NCBI RefSeq assembly: GCF_000376565.1
Contig: NZ_BARG01000007.1
Location: 117,001-181,000 of the forward strand
Direction: 5' to 3'
From: Streptomyces hokutonensis
GTDB lineage: Bacteria > Actinomycetota > Actinomycetes > Streptomycetales > Streptomycetaceae
Length of the DNA stretch: 64,000 bases
A program made the position numbers and the translations under genes. Numbering within the stretch: the first letter of the stretch is position 1; each line of letters starts with the position of its first letter. This document shows, one piece after another, positions 35,108 to 43,640 of this stretch. The notes beneath the pieces were generated by a model, which ran no database searches, was not told the DNA's origin, and saw only the letters and a list, made by a program, of their open reading frames with translations.

Positions 35108-35794
35108 ATGGGGGAGCTGGCGCTCAACATCATGGAAGCGGTGGTCGGCGCTGGAGGCCTGGCGCTCACCTACCTCGGACTCAGGCATCAGTGGAAGCAG
35201 ACACGGGAACTGGGCGTCCGAGAGGTTGCTCTTCAGGCGCGGGAACGCGACGCGGAGCGCCAAGACGCAACGCTGCACGCGTCCATGCTGCGAATGGCGG
35301 TCGGCAAGCAGCCGTCCCGTCTCGGCTTGTCGGTCGCCCTCTGGTGGCTCACCGTGACGAACGACAGCACGCAGCCGTTCACCAGCGTGGCCCTTCGCTA
35401 CGGCGACCAGTTGCTTGCGCCTGCCGCACTCAACGGGCTTCTGGGGCCCGGCGCGTCAGTCACGAAGGTGCTTCCGGTCAACGGTGAGGCGCCCGACCCG
35501 GCGCGCTGCGTCGTGGAGTTCACCGACGTCGCTGGTCGGTTCTGGCGCCGACTCGCGTCGGGAGACCTCCATCGCGGTCTTCTCGGCCGCTCGGACGGTG
35601 ACATCCGGTGGGAGACGGGCGAGTCTCGCTACGTTCGCGCGGCACTCCTCGGAAGAGTGGGAACGAGCGCGGGTGGCCGGGTAACCCCTGAGGCGGGAGG
35701 ACGGCTCCCGGGCGGCGTGAGCGCGAGAACCGTCGCCGTCGTGTGTGTCGTGGTGGTGACCGTGGTCGTCGGGTGGTTCGTTGCCGTTCGCTGA
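35108..35794 (+). CDS. membrane-anchored protein with N- and C-terminal helices
   Basis: This 228-aa protein starts at ATG 35108 (MGELALNIMEA); an upstream ATG at 35069 is less likely. A membrane helix near the N-terminus (VVGAGGLALTYLGL) is followed by a charged coiled segment (RELGVREVALQARERDAERQD), a beta-sandwich-like middle domain, and a second helix at the very C-terminus (VAVVCVVVVTVVVGWF). It forms a tandem pair with the next gene. Function unknown. Confidence 0.55.
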   Translation: MGELALNIMEAVVGAGGLALTYLGLRHQWKQTRELGVREVALQARERDAERQDATLHASMLRMAVGKQPSRLGLSVALWWLTVTNDSTQPFTSVALRYGDQLLAPAALNGLLGPGASVTKVLPVNGEAPDPARCVVEFTDVAGRFWRRLASGDLHRGLLGRSDGDIRWETGESRYVRAALLGRVGTSAGGRVTPEAGGRLPGGVSARTVAVVCVVVVTVVVGWFVAVR

Positions 35795-35853
35795 GTGACG
35801 GCGACCTCGTGGGTCGTCACGGCCCGCCGCAACTCCCGGTACTATCCGGCGCC

Positions 35854-36477
35854 ATGGGAACACCCTGGGCCGCCCTCGTCGGCGGGACGACGGCCGTCTT
35901 CAGCGCCATCGCCGCCGTGGGTTCGTGGCGCGCTGCGCACCGCGCCAACTCGACGGCGGACGCGGTCGGTCGCATCGAGCGCGACCGTTGGCACGCCGAC
36001 CTCACGCCGCAGTTCCGTGTGACGATCGAGCGGGGTGACGGTGACCGCGCGACGCTCAACGTGTACCTGGCTGGGCCGCTGCCCCTGGGACACCTGGACG
36101 AAGTCAGCGTGCAGGTCAAGCAGAGTGACGACATGGACTACACCCCCACGCTCCCTGGCGCTGCGACGCCAGAGCAGGTGGCCGCGCAGGTGTGGGGCCC
36201 GTACCGGTTCGTGCCGCACGTGAACGAAGCCGACGCGAACGGGCAGGTGATGCCGGGCTTCCCGTTGCGGGTGGGCGCTGGCCAGCCTCGTGCCCTGGAG
36301 CGGACCCGGGCGCCCCTCTGGTGGGACGGCAACGACCGGGAGGCCCGCTGGCGGGACAAGTGGCTGAACAAGCCGATGCGCCTGGTTCTTATCTGCCGCC
36401 GGGACGACTTCGCCCCGTGGGAGGTGCCGTATGACCTGGACGTGCCTGAGGCGCCCCGGGTGCGAATCCTCGGTTGA
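35854..36477 (+). CDS. membrane-anchored beta-domain protein
   Basis: This 207-aa protein starts at ATG 35854. One N-terminal helix (LVGGTTAVFSAIAAVGSW), a short linker and a beta-rich domain (LTPQFRVTIERGDGDRATLNVYLAGP, then RLVLICRRDDFAPWEVPYDL). The type is common among Streptomyces accessory genes. It follows the previous gene by 59 bp and may share its transcript. Confidence 0.55.
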   Translation: MGTPWAALVGGTTAVFSAIAAVGSWRAAHRANSTADAVGRIERDRWHADLTPQFRVTIERGDGDRATLNVYLAGPLPLGHLDEVSVQVKQSDDMDYTPTLPGAATPEQVAAQVWGPYRFVPHVNEADANGQVMPGFPLRVGAGQPRALERTRAPLWWDGNDREARWRDKWLNKPMRLVLICRRDDFAPWEVPYDLDVPEAPRVRILG

Positions 36478-36512
36478 CCGTGGCCGCCAAGTAAGGCCGG
36501 CCGCCGCGTCCT

Positions 36513-36827
36513 TCAGGGATCGGCGCTCTTGCGCTGACCCACCTTTGTACGGGCAGCGTCCGTATCGCCACTGGATATACGGACGTTAAGGGTGCGGCGC
36601 CTAGCCCTGCGGGCGTCCTTGAGCTCGCGAACCGTGAGGCGGTAGCGGAGTACCTCCCGCCACCACTCCAGCCGCGCCGGGGCGGTCTGGGGGAGGGCGC
36701 GGACGAGGACGCGCGCGAGGGCAACGACGGTCGTCGTGACGGTGGTGAGGATGACGATGGACGCCGCGGCCCAGGATGGGACCGCTGAGAGGTCGGGCAG
36801 CACGGGAGGTCGGCCTTCCGGAGGCAT
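36513..36827 (-). CDS. small single-helix membrane protein
   Basis: This roughly 104-aa protein starts at ATG 36827. One hydrophobic helix (WAAASIVILTTVTTTVVALA) is followed by a very basic tail (RELKDARRARRRTL). Low information; coding status is supported mainly by the coherent TM-plus-basic layout and by occupying an otherwise empty strand. Confidence 0.4.
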   Translation of the reverse strand: MPPEGRPPVLPDLSAVPSWAAASIVILTTVTTTVVALARVLVRALPQTAPARLEWWREVLRYRLTVRELKDARRARRRTLNVRISSGDTDAARTKVGQRKSADP

Positions 36828-37095
36828 GGGGCGAGGCCTGCGACGGGCCTCACACGGTCTTGCCGAGGAGCGTGGAACTGGCCGAGCGGTGGTGGTGGGT
36901 ATGCCCATGCTGTCGGGAGGTCGCTCGTCTCAGTCCCGTTGGGGTGGCCGGTCACCGGGTTCGGCATGCCGGTGACGCGGTAGCGCCACATACGACATGT
37001 GCGTCCCCCTGGGCTCGCTGTCTCCGTCGCCCGGTGCATTCCCTCGTCGGGTGATTCCTACACTCTCGCCGCTGACCGGCACCGGGCACGGCACC

Positions 37096-37683
37096 ATGTC
37101 CCGCATGGGAGAGCAGTGGGGAAACATCGTTGTTGCCCTCATCGTGGCGGTAAGTGCCCTGGGCGGTACGTTTCTCGGGAGGCGGCAGGTCGCCGACGAG
37201 GCAGCGGTGGAGCATGGCCAGTGGCTGCGCGGGCAGCGGCAGGAGGCGTTCGCCGCGCTTCTCGTGTCGTGGGACGACGGGCTCAAGCAGCTCGACGACT
37301 TGGTGGGCAACTGGGAGGGCGCGCACTACGCCGCCGAGCACTTCCAGGGCAACGGCTGGGAGGAGCTGGAGAAGTCCATCCGCGAGGACACCCACGAGGC
37401 CTTTGAGGCGGTGAAGCGGGTGATCGAGCGGGTTCAGCTTCTCGGTCCACCTGCCGTGGATGACGCGGCCGTTCAGCTAGTGGCCGCGTTGACAGTGCTG
37501 CGGGACGCGGTGCGGTCGAGGGCCGGCGGCGAGGACTGGCCGGACTGGGACGCCTACGCTGCCGCCACCGAGCGGGTCGTGACCGCGCGTGACGGCTTCC
37601 TTCAGGCCGCGAAGGTAGCGACGCAGGAGGCGCCCCGTCCCGGTTCACGCCGCCGCCGTGACCGTTTCCGCCGTCGCTGCTGA
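37096..37683 (+). CDS. membrane-anchored small protein, type 1 (relative of 31,803)
   Basis: This 195-aa protein starts at ATG 37096 or 37105. An N-terminal helix (IVVALIVAVSALGGTFLG) is followed by a basic/charged segment and a helical domain beginning WLRGQRQEAFAALLVSWDDGL. The same plan occurs in the protein at 31,803. This Streptomyces family (TM, then a QRxEAYxxFL-like helix) is uncharacterised. Confidence 0.6.
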   Translation: MSRMGEQWGNIVVALIVAVSALGGTFLGRRQVADEAAVEHGQWLRGQRQEAFAALLVSWDDGLKQLDDLVGNWEGAHYAAEHFQGNGWEELEKSIREDTHEAFEAVKRVIERVQLLGPPAVDDAAVQLVAALTVLRDAVRSRAGGEDWPDWDAYAAATERVVTARDGFLQAAKVATQEAPRPGSRRRRDRFRRRC

Positions 37684-37775
37684 CCGCGATTCCTCGCACC
37701 TCGGCTAGAGGCGGGCGTTTCCCCAGAGGTGCAAAGTGGCACAGACTATGCCACCTTGGGTAAGATTGTCATGTC

Positions 37776-37991
37776 ATGTGCACGATGATTAAACAGGCGA
37801 TCGCGACGACCATGACCAACGGCGCCGGGAGCGTATTCGTCCGGCTGACAACGTACGTGCCGGTTGAGCTTCATGGCCGCATCGACGCTGAAGCGGAGCG
37901 GGAGAACCGCACGCGGGCAAGCCTCGCTCGCCGCCTGCTTGCCGAGTGGGCGAGCGAGAGTCCCAGCGGCCTGGAGGGGAGCAACTCGTGA
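37776..37991 (+). CDS. ribbon-helix-helix protein 2
   Basis: This 71-aa frame (start could also be 37812, MTNGAGSVF) carries an RHH pattern VRLTTYVPVELHGRIDAEAERENRTRASLARRLLAEWA. It is the first gene of a four-gene run joined by GTGA/ATGA overlaps and ending in a second GIY-YIG protein. It probably represses that run. Confidence 0.65.
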   Translation: MCTMIKQAIATTMTNGAGSVFVRLTTYVPVELHGRIDAEAERENRTRASLARRLLAEWASESPSGLEGSNS

Positions 37992-38449
37992 GCAGCGACG
38001 TCATCCAGACACACCGTGAGTGCGGGTTGCAGGTTTACCGGTACCCCGTGCAAGCGGCGCGCTCCACGGTCACCTGGCGGTACGTCAACCTGGACGCGGT
38101 GGCGCTGCCGGAGCCGGTGGGAGACGCGGACCTCACCGCCGACGACGAGGCGGTCATCGGCAACACCGGGACGGGGATCTACACCACGCACCAGTGCCCG
38201 GCCCGCGTCGTGCCCTGCCGGTGGTGCGGCGACCCGATCATCAAGGTGACCCGCCGCTACGACGGCTCCGCCTGGCGCTTCACGCTCGTCGACGCCACCC
38301 CTGACCCCAATGGGACGGTCGCCCTCGACGAGAACGGCCACGCCACCACGGATCTGGCCGCATACCCCGACGGCGAGCGGTACCGCGTTCACCGCGACCG
38401 CCCCGCGCAGCAACGGCCAGCCAATCCGCCCAACCGGAGGCCCCGATGA
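37988..38449 (+). CDS. protein with possible metal-binding Cys pairs
   Basis: This 153-aa protein starts at GTG 37988, overlapping the RHH stop. It contains CPARVVPCRWCGDP, a possible zinc-binding cluster, between two beta-rich segments. No family is recognised. Coupled on both sides (GTGA, ATGA). Confidence 0.55.
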   Translation: MSSDVIQTHRECGLQVYRYPVQAARSTVTWRYVNLDAVALPEPVGDADLTADDEAVIGNTGTGIYTTHQCPARVVPCRWCGDPIIKVTRRYDGSAWRFTLVDATPDPNGTVALDENGHATTDLAAYPDGERYRVHRDRPAQQRPANPPNRRPR

Positions 38450-38841
38450 CGCCAACGCCGCCCGCCCTGCCGCTCATCACAGCCATGCCGTTCCCGGTCA
38501 CCGCGGACCCGCGCCGCGCTGAGGGTCTCGACCACGTCCGTCGCCAGGTGCTCGCGGGCTCCACCAGCCTCAGCGTTGAGACGCGCGGAGACGAGGCCGC
38601 GGCGATGGCCCTGCTCCTGGCGGCGGCCGGCCTCGGTGACTGGGACGCGCGGGTGACCCTGTCCACGCTCGGCGCCCTGCCGCGTACCTGGGTGGAGCTG
38701 CGGGCACGAGTGACCCGCTCGCCGTCCCCGACCTGGCCACAGGTGGAAACCCCTGGGTTTGCCGGTTCGCGCCCGCTCGCGGTCACTCGTCCCCGTTCTC
38801 GGGTCAGTGCGGGCCATTTGCCCGCGGGGGTGACCGCGTGA
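38446..38841 (+). CDS. hypothetical 131-aa protein
   Basis: Starts at ATG 38446 inside the previous stop and ends in a GTGA overlap with the GIY-YIG gene. A central helical segment (VETRGDEAAAMALLLAAAGLGDWDARVTL) is flanked by low-complexity ends. Position in a coupled operon is the main support; function unknown. Confidence 0.5.
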   Translation: MTPTPPALPLITAMPFPVTADPRRAEGLDHVRRQVLAGSTSLSVETRGDEAAAMALLLAAAGLGDWDARVTLSTLGALPRTWVELRARVTRSPSPTWPQVETPGFAGSRPLAVTRPRSRVSAGHLPAGVTA

Positions 38842-39350
38842 GTCCCCTGCCAACCCGAGAGGTGTACGCCCTGGTCGACGCGGACGGGACCGTTCGCTAC
38901 ATCGGCCAGAGCGCAAGCAGCCGGGCGAGGGCGGCCAGGCACTGGGACAACGCGCGGCGGTACCCCGATGACGGCCGGCCACTGGCCGTGTGGCTCCGGA
39001 CACTTGACGGCCCGCCAGCGTTCAGGGTGCTGGAGGTGGTTGCGGCTGCGGACGCCAACGAGGCGGAGGAGACGTGGATCCGCCGTCTACGCCGCGACCC
39101 AGTGGCACGCCTCGTGAACCTACGGCCGTACGAGCCCTTGACTGAGCTCCCCGGCGTGGACCCCGCCGCCGTGGAGCGGGTGCGCTGGTCGGTCGCCGCA
39201 GTCAGCGCCGCCATGCGTGGTCACCTGGTCAGCGCAGAGACCCGGCGCCGCCTCAGTCTCGCCACGCGCGGCCGTCCCAAGACCCCCGAGCACCGGGCGG
39301 CGATCGCCGCCAGTGTCACCGCCTGGCACGCCCGTCGTCGCGCCGACTGA
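38838..39350 (+). CDS. second GIY-YIG nuclease-like protein with NUMOD3 tail
   Basis: This 170-aa protein starts at GTG 38838. The GIY-YIG core is EVYALVD then TVRYIGQSA, with an Arg-rich helix (SRARAARHWDNA) and Glu in NEAEETW. It ends with a NUMOD3-type stretch (SAETRRRLSLATRGRPKTPEHRAAIAAS). It is a shorter paralogue of the protein at 25,820; both have the same order and similar wording. One element carrying two suggests ancient duplication or separate acquisition. Confidence 0.75.
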   Translation: MSPLPTREVYALVDADGTVRYIGQSASSRARAARHWDNARRYPDDGRPLAVWLRTLDGPPAFRVLEVVAAADANEAEETWIRRLRRDPVARLVNLRPYEPLTELPGVDPAAVERVRWSVAAVSAAMRGHLVSAETRRRLSLATRGRPKTPEHRAAIAASVTAWHARRRAD

Positions 39351-39426
39351 GCCTTCACGGCCGCCCGCCGCCCCCACCCTGGATGCGTGGTTCGACTGCC
39401 CTCCTCCCTGGCCGTAGGCTCCGAGC

Positions 39427-40347
39427 GTGACTGAGAGGAAATCGGGTGGGCCCCTGCACGTGGACTACCCGCCGATCCGAAACGGGATGGACTACCTCGA
39501 CAGCGTGGCCAATTGCCTGTCTGGGGAACCCACGTCCCGCGATCTGAAGTACGCCGTGCTCCACCTGCAAGCTGCCACCGAGGTTCTCCTAAAGGCGCGG
39601 TTGCTTCAGGAACACTGGAGTTTGGTCTTCAGGGAGCCTGGCCGCGCTGACCGTGCCCGCTTCAAGAGCGGCGACTTCGAGAGTTGCGGAACTCCAGAGG
39701 TCATCAATCGTCTGCGCAACATCCTCGGTGTCGACCTCCCCAAGCAAGCCGTCGATGAGATCAACCAACTCGCCAAGTGGCGCAACGCCCTCCAGCACTA
39801 CGGCTTGACTACCCCAGCCTCCGCGGTGGAGTCGCGCGCTGCTCAGATCTTCGACTTCCTCCTTTTGTTCATCGATGAGCACCTGACGTCGAATCTCGAT
39901 AACGAGGATGTGATGTACGTCAGCGAGGGTAGCTACTACCTCCGGGCAAAGCTTGGCAGCATGAGGGCGGTCATCAACGTTCGGATGGACCGGATCCGTC
40001 CCACCCTGGCGCCTGTCGCCGCTCGGACCGTCGAGTGCCCGGACTGCGCTCAGCGAGCCCTGGTCGTGGGTAGTCCGCTGCTTCGCTGTCACTTCTGCGA
40101 GGAGGAACATTCCAGGGCCGCAAACCTCGCGGTGTTCTACGTCGGAGTGACCCTGGGGAAGGAGTGGGAGCCAGGCTACGAGGACAGGGCGAGTTGGCCG
40201 ATTCGCGTGTGCCCAAGTTGCGCCGAAGACGCCTTGGTCCTTGAGGCTGACACGACTGCTGTCCCGGGTAGCGGCACACCGCTGTGTTTCGCCTGCGGAG
40301 CCGTCTTCTCGACCGAGTTGGAACTCGCTGATGAGGGCCCAACATGA
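39427..40347 (+). CDS. HEPN-domain protein with C-terminal zinc ribbons
   Basis: This 306-aa protein starts at GTG 39427. Residues about 15-160 are helical, with the HEPN ribonuclease-type signature R119-N-A-L-Q-H124 (Rx4H) after LHLQAATEVLLKARL. The C-terminal third has two zinc-ribbon-like cysteine sets (CPDCAQRA, CHFCEEE; CPSCAEDA, CFACGA). HEPN proteins of this size are frequent toxins and antiviral effectors. It is convergent with the Mrr-like nuclease gene, forming a likely defence pair. Ribonuclease activity is inferred. Confidence 0.7.
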   Translation: MTERKSGGPLHVDYPPIRNGMDYLDSVANCLSGEPTSRDLKYAVLHLQAATEVLLKARLLQEHWSLVFREPGRADRARFKSGDFESCGTPEVINRLRNILGVDLPKQAVDEINQLAKWRNALQHYGLTTPASAVESRAAQIFDFLLLFIDEHLTSNLDNEDVMYVSEGSYYLRAKLGSMRAVINVRMDRIRPTLAPVAARTVECPDCAQRALVVGSPLLRCHFCEEEHSRAANLAVFYVGVTLGKEWEPGYEDRASWPIRVCPSCAEDALVLEADTTAVPGSGTPLCFACGAVFSTELELADEGPT

Positions 40348-40450
40348 AAACGTGATCAGGTTGAGACGCGCGAAGAAGCGTGAGGCAGGTTCATCGGCCA
40401 TCGACCGCCTCCGTTCCGGCAAGCGGCCAACTGTCACGTGAGACGCCTCG

Positions 40451-41281
40451 TCAGCTGTCGCCGTTGTTCCAGTCGTCACCAAGCACCCACCGGAGCGCCG
40501 ACAGCTCACCGAGGAGGTACGCGACGTTCCACGTCTCCTGCTCGTCTTCGGGGATGAGGAAGTCGGGGTCGTCGGCGTACTGCTCCTCGGTCTGGCGCAT
40601 CGCGTCTTTGATCAACTGATCCGTCTTCGGGTCGAGCGGTTCCCGCTGGCCAATCTCGATGAAGTGATACAGCAGCTGCTTGCGCGAGTACCAGAGCTTG
40701 TTGGTGCGGTACTCCTCAGCGGCGACGATCTCCGCCTCTGTGCGGGACCGGGCGTCGACGTACCTGGCCACAAACTCGGGAACGCCGTCCAGCAGCTTGC
40801 CGAGTTGCGGCCGCTCCCAGTACTTCACACGGAACGGCGGGCGGTTGTTGAGCTCGTACGCCTTCAGGTACTCCTTGCACGGGTTGGAGAGGAAGCTGCT
40901 GGCGATGATCAGCGCCACGTCCGCTCGCTCCGCGCTGGCCCACGTGAGGAGTCCGGTGATCTTGTCGGGCGGGACGCCTTTTGTGTACTTCTTGCAGTCG
41001 ACGAACCAGCGCTGCATGTGAACCGCGCCGTCGAACTCCTCAACCTGGCGCTCGGCGACGATGTCCCGGCCGTTGTCCGAGGGGCTCGCGTTCAAGCCCG
41101 TGCCCTTGCGCCAGTCGATGTTTACGAACCCGAGCTCCTTCATCAGCTCGAAGCAGAACTCCTCGAACTGCGTGTCGGTCAGGTCGTCGTATGGCATCGC
41201 CGCGTCAGTCACCACGTCGTCAGGGTAGCGATCGTCACTGACATCGTGGTCCTCTCGGCGACCAACTGTCGTTGAGAGCAA
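40451..41281 (-). CDS. Mrr-like PD-(D/E)xK restriction endonuclease
   Basis: This frame of up to 276 aa has an Mrr_cat-type core: DTQFEEFCFELMKELGF, then NGRDIVAER and FVDCKKYTKGVPPDKI. The D and C-K-K positions correspond to the PD-(D/E)xK metal site, with the E-to-C-K change seen in some Mrr homologues. The longest frame starts with TTG at 41281; GTG 41215 or ATG 41197 are alternatives with no clear ribosome site. No partner methylase is nearby, consistent with a modification-dependent (type IV) enzyme. Confidence 0.75.
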   Translation of the reverse strand: MLSTTVGRREDHDVSDDRYPDDVVTDAAMPYDDLTDTQFEEFCFELMKELGFVNIDWRKGTGLNASPSDNGRDIVAERQVEEFDGAVHMQRWFVDCKKYTKGVPPDKITGLLTWASAERADVALIIASSFLSNPCKEYLKAYELNNRPPFRVKYWERPQLGKLLDGVPEFVARYVDARSRTEAEIVAAEEYRTNKLWYSRKQLLYHFIEIGQREPLDPKTDQLIKDAMRQTEEQYADDPDFLIPEDEQETWNVAYLLGELSALRWVLGDDWNNGDS

Positions 41282-41417
41282 GGGGGGTGCCGCGAGGGCG
41301 CCCCAATGAGGGGGTGGTGTGATCAGTCGGCACCGCGCACGGCCTGACCCCGCTCCGCTCGTTGGGAGCAGGGCGGGGCGAGGTCCGTTGGCGGGGGTCC
41401 GGCGAAGAACGGAGTGG

Positions 41418-41930
41418 TCAGGTCCTGTCTACCGCAACGCAGTAGACGCAGGGCTTCCACTTCGGCGGCACCCCATCGTCCACCGGGAACGTGAGGACTT
41501 CAGCACCACGGTAGCCGTTCTTGAACTGCCCGCAGTCGACAGTACGGTGATAGAAATCGCTCGTCGCTGTGGTGATGAACACCAGATCAAACTCCCAGGT
41601 GCCGGGGCGGGCGTAGCGATCATGCTCCTTGCGGACACCCGCCTCGATGCTGCCGTCTCGTTGCCCGTGACGGGTGAGTGTGTTGATGCCGCACGCCTCG
41701 GCGAACTCGTAGACGTCGAGGTTCGGGTCCTGGTGTCCGAGCACCTGCGCAGTCACCCACATGACGTTGGTCCGCACGGCGTCGGTTTCCTCGGCCGTGA
41801 GGACACGCTCACCGGCACGAGTGTCCGTGGCGCGGTCGTGGCCCGCCCGGTCGAGCCGATAGGGCGCGTCAGACCAATCGTGGTTGCGAATCTCGCGGGC
41901 GAAGTCGCTCGCGACCTTACTCAAAGCCAT
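41418..41930 (-). CDS. hypothetical 170-aa protein with C-terminal Cys/His cluster
   Basis: Transcribed divergently from the tail operon and in the same direction as the Mrr-like gene. The C-terminus has YHRTVDCGQF and KWKPCVYC, a spacing reminiscent of an Ada-like or zinc-binding knuckle. The N-terminal part is helical. No family is recognised; it may be part of the same defence cluster. Confidence 0.5.
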   Translation of the reverse strand: MALSKVASDFAREIRNHDWSDAPYRLDRAGHDRATDTRAGERVLTAEETDAVRTNVMWVTAQVLGHQDPNLDVYEFAEACGINTLTRHGQRDGSIEAGVRKEHDRYARPGTWEFDLVFITTATSDFYHRTVDCGQFKNGYRGAEVLTFPVDDGVPPKWKPCVYCVAVDRT

Positions 41931-42225
41931 CTTGTCCTCCGATAGGACGTGGAAGACGCTGCCCCCGACGGGCGCGCCGACACTCTGTTTGAGTGACTGT
42001 GTGACGTTACGACCGATTTCTCACCGGCGCAAGAGGCTGAGGTGAAGTTGAGTGATGCATCACCATGGCGACGTTTTCCGCGGATTTTCCGCTTCGCGTT
42101 TGAGTGCACTGGTTGGGCCGCAACATGACTCGCTCGCGAGCGACTGACGATCTTCACCCGCGTCGCCAGTCGTCGCGCAAGTAGGTTCAGTGGAACTCTC
42201 GATCATGGCGAAATATGGTCGGGGC

Positions 42226-42438
42226 ATGACAAATCTGATGACGAGGGAACAGGCAGCGGGTGCCCTGCACCTGTCGCTCTCGACCGTCAATCGGATGTGC
42301 AAGGACGGTCAGTTGGTGGTCGTCCGCCCCCGCGGTGCGGGACGCGGTCGACCACTGCTCATCACGGCAGAGAGCGTTCAGAAGGCACTGACGCCCGTCA
42401 TCACGAAAGGGTCGAACCCGGTGGGGGAGACCGCATGA
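42226..42438 (+). CDS. excisionase-type HTH protein at head of the tail-like operon
   Basis: This 70-aa protein (earlier starts at 42190 GTG or 42205 ATG possible) has an HTH_17 pattern LMTREQAAGALHLSLSTVNRMCKDGQLVVVRPRG. It precedes seven same-strand genes, six of them joined by ATGA overlaps or short gaps. It is probably the local transcription regulator; a second Xis-like role is possible. Confidence 0.65.
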   Translation: MTNLMTREQAAGALHLSLSTVNRMCKDGQLVVVRPRGAGRGRPLLITAESVQKALTPVITKGSNPVGETA

Positions 42439-42638
42439 GCCGCCTCAAGTGCCCGCGCGGTTGCGGTGGCACCCGCAGCAGCAAGACCAGCCGATCCCGT
42501 CAGTGCCCGAGCTGCGGCGCGAAGCGGACCCCGGTTGTCAAGAAGTCTCTCCCCATCGCTACGGATTCCTGGACCTGGGCGGCGGTGCCAGCCAGGGCTG
42601 AGCGGCCGGTGGCCGTGACCTGGAGTGTCTCGCGATGA
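42435..42638 (+). CDS. 67-aa zinc-ribbon protein
   Basis: Starts at ATG 42435, overlapping the HTH stop. Contains CPRGCGG then CPSCGAKRTP, a rubredoxin/zinc-ribbon pair, in a Lys/Arg-rich context. Small zinc ribbons like this often act in transcription or assembly; function unknown. Confidence 0.6.
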   Translation: MSRLKCPRGCGGTRSSKTSRSRQCPSCGAKRTPVVKKSLPIATDSWTWAAVPARAERPVAVTWSVSR

Positions 42639-42693
42639 ACCCGATAGTCAGCCCCCAGCACGATCACGCCGTTTGGCGGCGAGAGGGGATCAA

Positions 42694-43119
42694 GTGCGAA
42701 GCAAGAACACCGGCATCGTGGCCAAGCGCCAGCGAGCCGTCACGAAGGCGGCCACGGTCGCCATGCGCCACTGCGTGAAGGGTTGCGGAAAGGGCAAGCC
42801 CGGCGCCAACTTCTGCGTGGAGTGCGGCACCGCGCTTCCGATCGCTGCGGGCAGCGTGGCGAAGAACGCGCCTGTTCCCGCACCCGCCCCGGTTACCGAC
42901 CCGCTGTGGTTCGGCCACAGCGCCGACAACGACCCCGACCCCGTCGTCCGCGAGGCGGCCTGGCAGCGGCAGTTCAACGACCTCGTTGCCAAGTCCCAGG
43001 CAATCGCCGCCGACAACTCGCCTCTCCTCGGGGACCCCAGCAGTGCCGACCCCGCCGAGCGCGAGCGCGCATGGCGGCAGGCATACGAGCACGCAACGAA
43101 GGGATGGGACCGGCAATGA
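42694..43119 (+). CDS. 141-aa zinc-ribbon protein
   Basis: Starts at GTG 42694 (VRSKNTGIVAKRQ), preceded by GAGAGGGGATC; a longer frame from 42625 lacks a site. N-terminal Cys pairs CVKGCGKGKPGANFCVECG form a zinc ribbon, followed by a Pro-rich linker and a helical end (REAAWQRQFNDLVAKSQAIA). Ends in an ATGA overlap with the next gene. Confidence 0.6.
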   Translation: MRSKNTGIVAKRQRAVTKAATVAMRHCVKGCGKGKPGANFCVECGTALPIAAGSVAKNAPVPAPAPVTDPLWFGHSADNDPDPVVREAAWQRQFNDLVAKSQAIAADNSPLLGDPSSADPAERERAWRQAYEHATKGWDRQ

Positions 43120-43640
43120 TCGGACTCGTCACCCAAGAGGCCCGGGACATGGTCGCCGCGGCCGAGGCACTGAAGGGCCAGCGCTACCGCGAGGTTGAGG
43201 ACGCCGACGGCGGCACGCGTCTCGTCCCGGCCCGTCTCGGAACCGCGCCCCTGCTCACCGCCAGCGACTCGGACGACGACGTTGAGCCCGTCGAGACGGA
43301 CGACGTTGAGGCGGACGACAAGAGCGAGAGCGATGCCTTCAAGGGCCTCGTCCCGTCGCTCACCCCACGCGCCAACCCGGTCGTCCAGGGGAACGGCGCG
43401 ATCACACAGGCGCTGGCCGGTCACGTCTACGCCGCGCAGCGCAACGCTCGGATGCCTCAGCACCTGGCCGACCTCCAGACCACGGAGCCCGCTGCATACG
43501 CGGGCCCCACGTTCAACCCGGGTACCACGACCGTCCGGCAGCAGAACCACCGCGCGCCGACCGGCACCCTCCCGCACGCTCCCGCCCCGGGGCAGGTTCC
43601 GTTCCACACCGCGCCGATCCACCCAGGGGGCCAGCGATGA
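43116..43640 (+). CDS. 174-aa protein with acidic middle and Pro-rich tail
   Basis: Starts at ATG 43116 inside the previous stop. N-terminal helix MIGLVTQEARDMVAAAEALKG, acidic middle (SDSDDDVEPVETDDVEADDK), then a low-complexity Pro/His/Thr tail. Coupled by ATGA to the coiled-coil gene. Possible scaffold or adaptor; no family is recognised. Confidence 0.5.
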   Translation: MIGLVTQEARDMVAAAEALKGQRYREVEDADGGTRLVPARLGTAPLLTASDSDDDVEPVETDDVEADDKSESDAFKGLVPSLTPRANPVVQGNGAITQALAGHVYAAQRNARMPQHLADLQTTEPAAYAGPTFNPGTTTVRQQNHRAPTGTLPHAPAPGQVPFHTAPIHPGGQR

